From CAZCWX01 sp964502465 (GTDB taxonomy: Bacteria; Desulfobacterota; Binatia; Bin18), in contig CAZCWX010000442.1 of NCBI GenBank assembly GCA_964502465.1, forward strand, positions 1 to 8,817: DNA of 8,817 bases, given 5' to 3'. Shown here piece after piece: positions 1 to 5,933 of this stretch. The notes beneath the pieces were generated by a model. That model was not told the origin of the DNA. It worked only from the letters and a program-made list of their open reading frames with translations, and did not search any database. Positions within the stretch are counted from its first letter, which is position 1, and each line of letters begins with the position of its first letter. The position numbers and the translations under genes were made by a program.

Positions 1-176
1 AATTTGGCTGTGCAGTCTGAAAGAGAGCAACTACCGAATTGGAACACTACCCAGACGATCATTCCACGCTCAACCGCCGGGTCAGTAAATATGCTCCGGG
101 GTTTGGACTGGGCTCGTGCGCAGGCCGCTGAAACTAGCTAGGGTAACCTAACTCACTACCGCAGGAGGAGAGAAGC
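1..176. other. Left-edge leader, no recognised gene
   Basis: Two plus-strand frames are open from the window edge: frame 1 up to a TAG at 139-141 (46 codons) and frame 2 up to a TAA at 86-88. Neither translation resembles a family I know, and two overlapping open frames of this size are uninformative. Frame 1 could be the tail of an upstream gene ending 35 bp before the CoA-transferase start. I see no clear sigma-70 promoter and no terminator here. Confidence 0.3.
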
Positions 177-1403
177 ATGGTGGACACGCAAAATCAAGCC
201 GGAATGTTGTCGGGCTGCCGCGTACTCGACTTCACCCAATACCTGGCGGGACCAACAGTCACCCGTCTGATGGCCGAGATGGGCGCGGACATTATTAAAG
301 TCGAGATCGCGCCCATGGGCGATCCGGCGCGTCTGTTGCCGACGATTAAGGCTGGACGCAGCGGGTACTTCGTTCAGCAAAATCGCGGCAAGAAAAGCCT
401 GTGCCTTGACTTCCAAAAACCGGAAGCGCTCGACATCTTGCGCGCGCTGGCGGCTAAAGTGGATGTGGTGGTGGAGAATTATGGCCCTGGCGTCTTGCAG
501 AAGCGCGGACTCGACTACGAGTCGCTCAAGGAGATCAATCCGCGGCTGATCATGGCGTCCCTGTCGGCCTTCGGTAGAAAGAGCCCGCTGGCGCACAAGA
601 CCGGCTACGATATGATCGCCCAGGCCTTCTCCGGGCTCATGCACATGACCGGAGAGCCGGACGGGGCTCCGACATTTGTGGGCATTGGGATCGCGGACGT
701 GGGGACCGGCGTCCATACCTTTGCCGCGCTTGGGTACGCCCTGTATAACCGAGAAAAAACTGGGGTCGGACAGCATATTGATATTGCGATGATCGACGCC
801 CTCTACCACATGCATGATTTCGGTCTACAAAGCTACTCGCTGAGTGGTGGGGAGTTTATCCCCAAGCGGATGGGAAAATATCACAACCAGATTTGTCCGT
901 GTGGCATTTACAAGGCCCCGCAGGGGTGGATTTTCCTCCTGGTCTTGGACCGGCAATGGGCCAGTATGGTGAACGCTATGGGGAAGCCGGAGCTGCTCCA
1001 CGATCCGCGCTTCGCCACGGCCACCGCTCGGGTCACGAACCGCGATCTTCTGAACTCTATCGTGCAGGAGTGGTTCTTGTCCTGTGCCAGCGATGAGGCG
1101 GCCTTGGCTGTGCTAGAACAGCATCGGCTTGCCTGCGCGCCCGTACTCTCGGTGGTGGATACGCTCACTCACCCCTATTTCCAGGCGCGTAATATGGTGC
1201 GGACGGTGCCCGACCCGATTCTGGGCGAAGTCACCATTCCGGGCTTTCCCTTGAAGTTTTCGGCCTATCCCGAGCTTCCAGACCTTCAGGCGCCGCTGCT
1301 CGGGCAGCACGGCGTGCAGGTATTGCAGGAGTATCTGAATTATGCGGATACGGAGATCGCCCGGCTGCAACAGAGCGGCACGCTGTATCGGGAGGATCGG
1401 TAG
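177..1403 (+). CDS. CaiB/BaiF (family III) CoA-transferase
   Basis: A 408-residue cytoplasmic CoA-transferase of the formyl-CoA transferase/CaiB/BaiF family, which moves CoA between carboxylic acids through an enzyme-bound aspartyl-CoA thioester. The N-terminus has the family pattern RVLDFTQYLAGPT (residues 15-27), then GADIIKVE (36-43), NRGKKSLCLDF (69-79) and VVVENYGPGV (97-106). GYDMIAQAFSGLM lies at 143-155, and the ADVGTG block near 173-178 holds D174, the likely nucleophile. The length is normal for the family and nothing looks broken. The ATG is set by AGGAGG at 163-168, 8 nt upstream. It has no co-directional partner: the next gene is 505 bp away on the other strand. Family members act on carnitine, bile acids, succinate/benzylsuccinate, mesaconate or 2-hydroxy acids, and the substrate cannot be read from sequence. 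Family assignment is near certain. Confidence 0.95.
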   Translation: MVDTQNQAGMLSGCRVLDFTQYLAGPTVTRLMAEMGADIIKVEIAPMGDPARLLPTIKAGRSGYFVQQNRGKKSLCLDFQKPEALDILRALAAKVDVVVENYGPGVLQKRGLDYESLKEINPRLIMASLSAFGRKSPLAHKTGYDMIAQAFSGLMHMTGEPDGAPTFVGIGIADVGTGVHTFAALGYALYNREKTGVGQHIDIAMIDALYHMHDFGLQSYSLSGGEFIPKRMGKYHNQICPCGIYKAPQGWIFLLVLDRQWASMVNAMGKPELLHDPRFATATARVTNRDLLNSIVQEWFLSCASDEAALAVLEQHRLACAPVLSVVDTLTHPYFQARNMVRTVPDPILGEVTIPGFPLKFSAYPELPDLQAPLLGQHGVQVLQEYLNYADTEIARLQQSGTLYREDR

Positions 1404-1711
1404 GTGACGGAAGGTAGGAACAACTTGGTGGGCATTCTCGCGGTGTGGCAAAGTGCCGGCGTGGCCCTACGCCAGCTACCACTCTAAGAACCACCGGTCT
1501 CCCGTCGAGAGCATCAGCCACAACGTCAGCGAGCAGGCTGTTCCTGCAGGCCCCCAGAGGCCACACATGGCCGAGCCCTTAAGCCAAGAAACGCAAAAGG
1601 GGAGGGGCGGAGAAACCAGAGGGACAGACAGAGAGACTTCATTCCTCTTCTTCTACCGCTCTGAAAATCTATCTGAGACAGTGAGGAAGCCAGGGAAGGT
1701 TTTTGATTCTT

Positions 1712-1739
1712 GGGGTGCCTCTAGGAACCCCGTGTGGGG
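1712..1739. repeat. Two overlapping, mutually exclusive hairpins
   Basis: GGGGT (1712-1716) pairs with ACCCC (1727-1731), with CCT/AGG continuing inside after one mismatch. The CCCC at 1728-1731 can instead pair with GGGG at 1736-1739 across a GTGT loop. The two folds compete for the same C-run. No U-run follows on either strand, so this is not a standard terminator. Its role is unknown. Confidence 0.4.
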
Positions 1740-1887
1740 GTAGTTTAACGGGTCAGCGCTACTGTGGAAGTTCGTCGCCTGCGGCGGGAAGCTCATCACG
1801 GCAGGACGGCAGCGCCCCGGAGCTTGGAAAACCCACCAGTCGGGGGAGGAAAAACGTGCCTGAGCCTTCCCCCCCCGGAGACGATCT

Positions 1888-1908
1888 GGCCGATCCAGCG
1901 GACCGGCC
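1888..1908 (-). terminator. Hairpin immediately after the cupin stop codon
   Basis: Arms at 1888-1896 (GGCCGATCC) and 1900-1908 (GGACCGGCC) enclose a 3-nt loop. The single imperfect pair is A/C in plus-strand RNA but a G-U wobble in minus-strand RNA, so the fold is better on the cupin transcript, whose stop codon is at 1909-1911. No T-tract follows. It may act as a 3' end stabiliser or weak terminator. Confidence 0.4.
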
Positions 1909-2439
1909 CTATGTCCACTGCGCACCCACCAGCATGCCAATGATGCGACACGGCTCCTCCCACGGGTTATGCCAGCGGTGCATGGTACCGCTCTGGACAA
2001 TGACGTCCCCCGCGCCAAGGTCGGTGCGCGAGCCGTCGTCGAGTTCGAGGACACAACGCCCCGCCACGACATACAGCACGTCGACGGTCGCCGAGCGATG
2101 CATGCCCGGATCCTCGGGCAGCATAGTGGCCAGCAACCCGGGAAACAGGCGCTCGATGGCAGCCGCAGTGGCCTGCGGGGCGGCATCTGGAGGCGCGGTG
2201 CGGTCCGGCGGCAGGACGAATTCGATAAAGCGAAACCCGCCGATCGGCGGAAACCACTCGTGATGCCGTGGTTCCCCTCCGGCATCAGGGTACGTGAGCG
2301 TGTCGTCTGCACCCCAGAGCGTCGTCAACACGGCCCCAGGTCGGCCTGGGAGCGCAGTGCCGCTGACTTCTTTATCGCTGGCAACGATCGATCTGCCATC
2401 CGTCCGATGGCCGGTGACAACCCGTCTGATGGTCGCCAT
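1909..2439 (-). CDS. Cupin-domain protein
   Basis: A 176-residue single-cupin protein. The N-terminal part (RRVVTGHRTDGRSIVASDKE, residues 5-24) is typical of a family of small hypothetical cupins. The barrel occupies roughly residues 65-172. Motif 1 reads GMHRSATVDVLYVVAG (112-127): H114 is present, but the usual HxH pair is reduced to one His and the Glu position is filled by D120. Motif 2 reads GAGDVIVQSGTMHRWHN (142-158), with H154 present. Metal binding is therefore possible but with an altered ligand set. The ATG is supported by a GGAGG (2448-2452) 8 nt upstream. The gene stands alone on the minus strand with a hairpin directly after its stop. No partner gene reveals the substrate. Distant relatives act as dioxygenases, isomerases or simple binding proteins, so I assign only the fold. 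Confidence 0.88.
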   Translation of the reverse strand: MATIRRVVTGHRTDGRSIVASDKEVSGTALPGRPGAVLTTLWGADDTLTYPDAGGEPRHHEWFPPIGGFRFIEFVLPPDRTAPPDAAPQATAAAIERLFPGLLATMLPEDPGMHRSATVDVLYVVAGRCVLELDDGSRTDLGAGDVIVQSGTMHRWHNPWEEPCRIIGMLVGAQWT

Positions 2440-2852
2440 GAGTTTTTCCTCCCTCCTCTGATGTGAAAGACACGAGCAACCGCATGTTTCTGCACTCTAG
2501 CACGTTCCTGCTTATGCTAAAGCACGGGCAGGAGCAAACCCTCAGCGTCGCTGCACGCGGGGCAAGCATGGGGCGAACGCCGTCCGTGAGCCAAAGCCAG
2601 ATTGTCAATAGCAGTGAGCGTGGGTACCACGTGACGGAGGAATCGCGTACCAGGAAGTGAATAAAAACGAACCTAGGGAGCTCTGGTGAGTGAGGTGGCA
2701 GAAGGAAGCGGATCTGGAGCAGGAAGAAGTGGTTTCCGCCGACGGTGTTGGCTGGAGTGAAAAGCCAAGTCCGTCCAGGACTTGTAAAAGGTAGCGATAT
2801 CGTCACTTTAAGTAATTTAGGCGGCTAAGGCATAGCATTGCTCTGCTGGTGT

Positions 2853-2878
2853 TGGGGACATAGTTCCTGCGGTCCCCA
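2853..2878. repeat. Perfect 7-bp inverted repeat (hairpin)
   Basis: TGGGGAC (2853-2859) and GTCCCCA (2872-2878) are perfectly complementary around a 12-nt loop. It lies 13 bp before a larger hairpin, so the two could form a paired structure. No T-tract follows on either strand. Confidence 0.5.
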
Positions 2879-2891
2879 TCTGTCCTTTGCG

Positions 2892-2922
2892 AATCGCAGG
2901 CATGACGCCCATGCCCGCGATT
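2892..2922. repeat. 13-bp-stem palindrome
   Basis: The left arm at 2892-2904 (AATCGCAGGCATG) pairs with the right arm at 2910-2922 (CATGCCCGCGATT) around a 5-nt ACGCC loop. Only one pair is imperfect: A-C in plus-strand RNA, which becomes a G-U wobble in minus-strand RNA. This is one of the strongest hairpins I noticed in the window. It has no T-tract and looks like a REP-type interspersed palindrome or part of a small structured RNA. Confidence 0.55.
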
Positions 2923-3069
2923 GTACACTGTGCCGCTCAAAGGGACTTGAAGCTCAGCAGAGGACGCGTGAGCCGTTTCACGGCGCGATGATGAGAGTGT
3001 TCAAAACGTGGGGGTCAAGGGGCAATCCAGCTACGCTATTGCGGTAATTCGTCTCGGGAGGAGAGAGTA

Positions 3070-3369
3070 ATGGTGTGGGTTGTCAAATTGGAACAAGTCA
3101 TTGCAGGGAAGGTTGTCAGCCGGAAAAAAGTGATGGCCCTCGAGCGGCCAGAGAAGCTCCAGAGCCTGGGGGATCTTGGGCTGCGGCTGGAAGAGGGGAA
3201 GGCGGTAGTGGCAGCGATCCAAAAGCTGCTGGTCACCCAACAGTGCGAACGTCATGACGAAACTCGCACCCATTGTGCTGAGTGCGGCAAGCGCCGCCGC
3301 ATCAAAGATTATCGGCTGCGGCACTTCGACACCGGTACTGTCAAGTTGACGAAGGATGCGGCAAAGTAA
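3070..3369 (+). pseudogene. ISKra4-type transposase, N-terminal stump
   Basis: The first 88 residues (3070-3333) match the N-terminal layout of ISKra4-family transposases: an ERPEKLQSLGDLGLRLEEGKA segment (about residues 25-45), a helical AAIQKLLVTQQ stretch, and a CAECGKRRRIKDYRLRHF zinc-ribbon-like half (about residues 69-86). The frame then enters the terminal repeat of the IS6 element at 3334 and reaches a TAA at 3367-3369, giving 99 residues where full-length members have several hundred, so the catalytic domain is missing. A good GGAGG at 3057-3061, 8 nt before the ATG, shows that the expression signals survive. No remainder of the gene appears on the other side of the IS6 element. Family call is from memory of conserved motifs. 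Confidence 0.75.
3334..3348 (+). repeat. IS6 left terminal inverted repeat
   Basis: GGTACTGTCAAGTTG; it matches the reverse complement of 4136-4150 at 14 of 15 positions. Confidence 0.92.
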
Positions 3370-3375
3370 AGCACT

Positions 3376-4086
3376 ATGAGCACGCAAAACTCTGACTATC
3401 ATGGCTACCGATTTCCTCCCGAGATTATCTCTTATGCCGTGTGGCTCTACCATCGTTTCTGTCTCAGCTTTCGTGATGTCGAAGAACTATTGACGAAGCG
3501 CGGGGTGATCGTCAGTTACGAAGGCGTGCGCCAGTGGTGCTTGAAATTCGGTCCGTCGTTTGCCAAAAAGCTGCGGTATCGCCAAGGACGACTTGGTGAC
3601 ACATGGCATCTCGACGAAGTCTTTGTCTCGATTCAAGGGAAGCGTCACTACCTTTGGCGTGCAGTGGACCAAGACGGTGATGTGCTTGATATTCTCGTCC
3701 AACCGCACTGGGACCAGCGTGCGGCCGAACGCTTCTTTCGCAAGTTATTAAAAGGACTGCACTATGCTCCCCGTCTGCTGGTGACCGATCGCCTGGGTAG
3801 CTATGGGGCTGCCCACCGAAAGCTCTTGTCAAGCGTGAGTCACTGCCAAGATCGCCACCTAAACAATCGAGCGGAAGTCTCTCATCAACCGACGCGCCAG
3901 AGAGAATACCAGATGCGCCGGTTCAAATCCCCGGGGCAGGCACAGCGGTTTCTTTCGGTCCATGGCCCCATCAACAATCTCTTCCGCCTCGGACGGCATC
4001 TCCTACCCGCTCGCCATTATCGTACGCTCCGCACTCACGCCTTTGCGACGTGGCGTGAGATAACAGGTCAGCTACAGGCTGCGTAA
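3376..4086 (+). CDS. IS6-family DDE transposase
   Basis: A 236-residue transposase that appears intact. The N-terminal HTH region includes a conserved SFRDVEELL (31-39). The catalytic core has TWHLDEVFVSIQGKRHYLWRAVD with D80, LLVTDRLGSY with D138, and NNRAEVSHQPTR with E167. The downstream RRFKSPGQAQRFLSVHGPI block is typical of one IS6 subgroup. The D138-E167 spacing is shorter than the DD34E of IS26, but it agrees with the NNRAExSHQPTR subgroup as I recall it. The ATG lies 42 bp inside the left end and only 6 nt after the stop codon of the ISKra4/IS6 read-through frame, in the same frame. No strong Shine-Dalgarno precedes it, so translation could be coupled to the upstream stump. Confidence 0.95.
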   Translation: MSTQNSDYHGYRFPPEIISYAVWLYHRFCLSFRDVEELLTKRGVIVSYEGVRQWCLKFGPSFAKKLRYRQGRLGDTWHLDEVFVSIQGKRHYLWRAVDQDGDVLDILVQPHWDQRAAERFFRKLLKGLHYAPRLLVTDRLGSYGAAHRKLLSSVSHCQDRHLNNRAEVSHQPTRQREYQMRRFKSPGQAQRFLSVHGPINNLFRLGRHLLPARHYRTLRTHAFATWREITGQLQAA

Positions 4087-4135
4087 CGATAACGATAGGT
4101 GACGCCCCCAAGGATATCTTTTCACCTTCTCCCAA

Positions 4136-4150
4136 CAACTTGACAATACC
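4136..4150 (-). repeat. IS6 right terminal inverted repeat
   Basis: CAACTTGACAATACC, the partner of 3334-3348. It contains an outward-facing TTGACA hexamer. Confidence 0.92.
4140..4145 (+). promoter_or_regulatory. Outward -35-like hexamer in the IS6 right end
   Basis: A perfect TTGACA points out of the IS6 element towards the LLM monooxygenase gene, whose ATG is about 110 bp downstream. Hybrid promoters formed from IS6-family ends are known (IS26, IS257). At the expected distance the -10 candidate is poor (TCAACT at 4164-4169, 18-bp spacing), so activity is only a possibility. Confidence 0.3.
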
Positions 4151-4240
4151 TTCTCGCTTGTCGTCAACTGGCCATTGTTCCAGCTGTGTTGCTCTGCTAG
4201 AGAAGTCGAACGCACCACAGAAGCTCAAGCCGCTGTCCGC

Positions 4241-4246
4241 AGGGAG
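4241..4246 (+). promoter_or_regulatory. Shine-Dalgarno of the LLM monooxygenase gene
   Basis: AGGGAG lies 7 nt before the ATG at 4254. It selects this start over an in-frame TTG at 4140 that lies inside the IS6 terminal repeat. The residues added by the longer frame show no family similarity. Confidence 0.75.
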
Positions 4247-4253
4247 CGTTGCC

Positions 4254-5684
4254 ATGCCAAAGCGCATCTACTTTAACGCTTTTCACATGAACTGTGTCGT
4301 GCACCAATCCCCCGGCCTCTGGGTCCGGGAAGACGACAACATGGTCAATTACACCGACCTCAAGCAGTGGGTGGAACTGGCCAAGCTGTTAGAACGTGGC
4401 CGGTTTGACGCGGTGTTTTTGGCTGATGTGGTTGGCGTGTACGACGTGTTTCGTGGCAATCGGGACGCGGCGCTGTCGGAAGCGGCGCAGATCCCAGTCA
4501 ACGATCCCATGCTGTTGATCCCCGCCATGGCGTATGCCACTGAACACCTGGGCTTTGGGTTCACCAGCTCCATGTTGCAATACCCGCCGTTCACCTTTGC
4601 CCGGCTGATCTCGACCCTCGATCATCTGACCAAAGGACGGGTCGCGTGGAATATTGTGACCTCGTATCTCGAAAGCGCAGCGCGCAACTACGGACAGCAA
4701 GCGTTGACTGCCCATGACGAGCGCTACGCCGTTGCCGAGGAGTATTGCGACGTGTGTTATAAGCTGTGGGAGACCAGTTGGGAGGATGGCGCGGTCGTCA
4801 AGGACCGGAGACGCGGGATCTATGCCGACCCCGCCAAAGTTCACGATGTCCATCACGACGGCACGTATTACCGGGTCCATGGTTGCCACTTAGCCGAACC
4901 GTCATTGCAGCGGACGCCGGTTCTTTTCCAAGCTGGAGCCTCTCCCCGCGGTCGCGAGTTTGCCGCTCGGCATGCGGAGTGTGTGTTTGTCATTGGCTCC
5001 AAGCCTGAGGTGGATGGGCAATACATTCGCGATATCCGTCGCATTGCTCGGCAACACGGGAGAAACCCGGAAGAAATCCTGTGTTTTGCGTACATGAAGG
5101 TCATTACCGGCGATACGGAAGCTGCAGCGAAGAGGAAATATGAGGAATATTTTGCGCAGTGTAGTTACGATGGAGGGCTAGCGCTGCTGAGTGGGTGGAG
5201 TGGGATCGACTTTGGCGGATTTGAACCGGATCAGCCGCTGGAGTACATTGAGACGAACGCCATCCGGACGCTTGTGCACAGCTTTACCGAGGGAGATCCG
5301 AACCATAAGTGGACACTGCGTGATCTGGCGCGGTCTGTCGGCATTGGTGGAGCAGGGCCTGTCCTGGTGGGCACGCCGGAGCACCTTGCCGATCAATTCG
5401 AGGACTGGATTGCCGCCGGGGTAGATGGATTCAACTTGGCCTATGCGATCACGCCGGGCTCGTTTGCAGAGTTTATTGACGGCGTTGTTCCTGTGCTTCA
5501 GAAGCGAGGCCGGATGCAAAAGGAATATCAGGAAGGCACGCTGCGAGAGAAGCTGTATGGACGTGGCCGAGCCCGGCTCCAGGCTCCGCATCCAGCCGCA
5601 CTGGTGCGACACGGTGCCACGGATGTGGGCAGACAGGCAGCTGACCCAGGGAATGGGGCGGCGCGGACGTCTATGGCGAAGTGA
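4254..5684 (+). CDS. LLM-class FMN-dependent monooxygenase (NtaA/SnaA/DszA type)
   Basis: A 476-residue bacterial-luciferase-like TIM-barrel monooxygenase using FMNH2 supplied by a separate flavin reductase. From the chosen start, IYFNAFHMNCVVHQSPGLW (5-23) is the typical first strand and loop. FDAVFLADVVGVYDVF follows near 51-66, then DPMLLIPAMAYATEHLGFGFTSS (about 84-106). The diagnostic GRVAWNIVTS block lies near 128-137, with QAGASPRGREFAARHAE (about 225-241) and LVGTPEHLADQFEDW near the C-terminus. The subfamily oxidises nitrilotriacetate, EDTA, dibenzothiophene sulfone, pristinamycin precursors or alkyl sulfur compounds; the substrate is not deducible. The core seems complete through LREKLYGRGRARL. 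The last 25 or so residues (GATDVGRQ... onward) do not resemble the family tail and may be altered. No flavin reductase gene is visible. Only 103 bp separate the ATG from the IS6 element, so the native promoter is probably lost. Confidence 0.93.
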   Translation: MPKRIYFNAFHMNCVVHQSPGLWVREDDNMVNYTDLKQWVELAKLLERGRFDAVFLADVVGVYDVFRGNRDAALSEAAQIPVNDPMLLIPAMAYATEHLGFGFTSSMLQYPPFTFARLISTLDHLTKGRVAWNIVTSYLESAARNYGQQALTAHDERYAVAEEYCDVCYKLWETSWEDGAVVKDRRRGIYADPAKVHDVHHDGTYYRVHGCHLAEPSLQRTPVLFQAGASPRGREFAARHAECVFVIGSKPEVDGQYIRDIRRIARQHGRNPEEILCFAYMKVITGDTEAAAKRKYEEYFAQCSYDGGLALLSGWSGIDFGGFEPDQPLEYIETNAIRTLVHSFTEGDPNHKWTLRDLARSVGIGGAGPVLVGTPEHLADQFEDWIAAGVDGFNLAYAITPGSFAEFIDGVVPVLQKRGRMQKEYQEGTLREKLYGRGRARLQAPHPAALVRHGATDVGRQAADPGNGAARTSMAK

Positions 5685-5762
5685 TAAGGGAGAGGCAGTG
5701 TCAAGGGAAGCCTAACTATAGGTGAGGGAATACAATAGAGGGTGTTCAAAAGAAGTCCTGGC

Positions 5763-5787
5763 GCCAACATAGTGGGGGACTGTTGGC
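5763..5787. repeat. Perfect 7-bp inverted repeat downstream of the LLM gene
   Basis: GCCAACA and TGTTGGC flank an 11-nt loop about 80 bp after the monooxygenase stop. It could help end or stabilise that transcript. It lacks a T-run and does not match the R'/R'' consensus of an integron attC site. Confidence 0.4.
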
Positions 5788-5798
5788 TCGTGATCCAT

Positions 5799-5813
5799 TA
5801 ACTTGACAATGCC
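5799..5813. repeat. Solo IS6-like terminal repeat
   Basis: TAACTTGACAATGCC matches the IS6 right end at 4136-4150 at 13 of 15 positions and in the same orientation. There is no accompanying transposase sequence on either side. It may be the leftover end of a second IS6 copy, which would place the LLM gene between two like-oriented ends, or it may be chance similarity around a TTGACA promoter-like hexamer. Confidence 0.35.
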
Positions 5814-5928
5814 TTTCTGCATCTGGCTAGCTCTCAATAGTCACAACATTGTGCTCATTCTAACCAACATGCGCCATCATAACAGACTCTGTCGCAAATT
5901 TTCAAAGCCATACCATATGTTGGAAGAT

Positions 5929-5933
5929 ATAAG
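5929..5933 (+). repeat. Target-site duplication, left copy (ATAAG)
   Basis: ATAAG directly abuts the left end of the IS701/IS4-type element and is repeated at 6995-6999. This marks a simple transposition event with no later rearrangement. Confidence 0.85.

Larger units (their letters stand above)
1404..1908. other. Intergenic region with hairpins and purine-rich tract
   Basis: There is no recognisable coding homology in any frame over these 505 bp. Visible structure: a weak hairpin at 1458-1473 (GGCGT/ACGCC); a purine-rich stretch at about 1587-1638 followed by a pyrimidine-rich one; two overlapping hairpins at 1712-1739; CGCC-TGC-GGCG near 1775-1790; and a 9-bp hairpin at 1888-1908 next to the cupin stop codon. 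None has a T-tract typical of an intrinsic terminator. It may be decayed coding sequence or an untranslated RNA region. Confidence 0.4.
2440..3069. other. 630-bp intergenic region rich in hairpins
   Basis: No open frame here gives a recognisable protein. The left end holds the leader and Shine-Dalgarno of the minus-strand cupin gene. Three perfect or near-perfect inverted repeats follow: 2766-2784 (CAAGTCC/GGACTTG, 5-nt loop), 2853-2878 and 2892-2922. The right end, from about 3011 (GGGGTCAAGG), may be the left terminus of the truncated ISKra4-type element, but its partner end is gone, so the boundary cannot be fixed. Confidence 0.45.
3334..4150 (+). mobile_element. Complete IS6-family insertion sequence, 817 bp
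   Basis: The ends are defined by 15-bp inverted repeats with a single mismatch: GGTACTGTCAAGTTG at 3334-3348 and CAACTTGACAATACC at 4136-4150. One transposase gene fills the interior. Size and organisation fit the IS6 family. The 8 bp on the two sides (TCGACACC at left, TTCTCGCT at right) do not match, so there is no target-site duplication. Its left neighbour is a cut ISKra4-type gene and its right neighbour the leader of a metabolic gene. This pattern is expected after IS6-mediated adjacent deletion, inversion or recombination between two copies. Confidence 0.93.
5685..5884. other. Spacer with hairpin and mobile-element debris
   Basis: There is no gene. GCCAACA (5763-5769) and TGTTGGC (5781-5787) form a perfect 7-bp hairpin with an 11-nt loop but no following T-tract. 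A solo IS6-like end lies at 5799-5813. From 5814 to 5884 the sequence becomes more AT-rich and leads into a second inverted-repeat element. Confidence 0.45.

Noticed and set aside
1735..1800. A tRNA-like start (GGGGGTAGTTTAACGGGTCAG) within the 1404-1908 gap.
   Set aside because: No anticodon arm, T-arm or matching acceptor 3' strand can be folded.
1653..2312. A 219-codon minus-strand frame overlapping the cupin gene.
   Set aside because: It is an Arg/Pro/Ser-rich shadow frame; the cupin in the neighbouring frame has motifs and a good ribosome site.
2766..2784. CAAGTCC/GGACTTG hairpin as a rho-independent terminator.
   Set aside because: Only a short TTTT lies nearby on the minus strand, separated from the stem, and no gene ends just before it.
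2372..2806. A 144-codon minus-strand frame in the 2440-3069 gap.
   Set aside because: It overlaps the cupin start, lacks a ribosome site and has no recognisable motif. Its composition looks non-coding.
2993..5751. A 14-bp near repeat, GAGRGTGTTCAAAA, at 2993-3006 and 5738-5751 that could bound a larger mobile unit.
   Set aside because: A 13-of-14 match between two unspecified places is expected by chance in a window this size, and the sequences next to the two copies are unrelated.
5763..5787. The GCCAACA/TGTTGGC pair as an integron attC site.
   Set aside because: The core RYYYAAC and GTTRRRY consensus sites are not met, and there is no integrase or cassette array.
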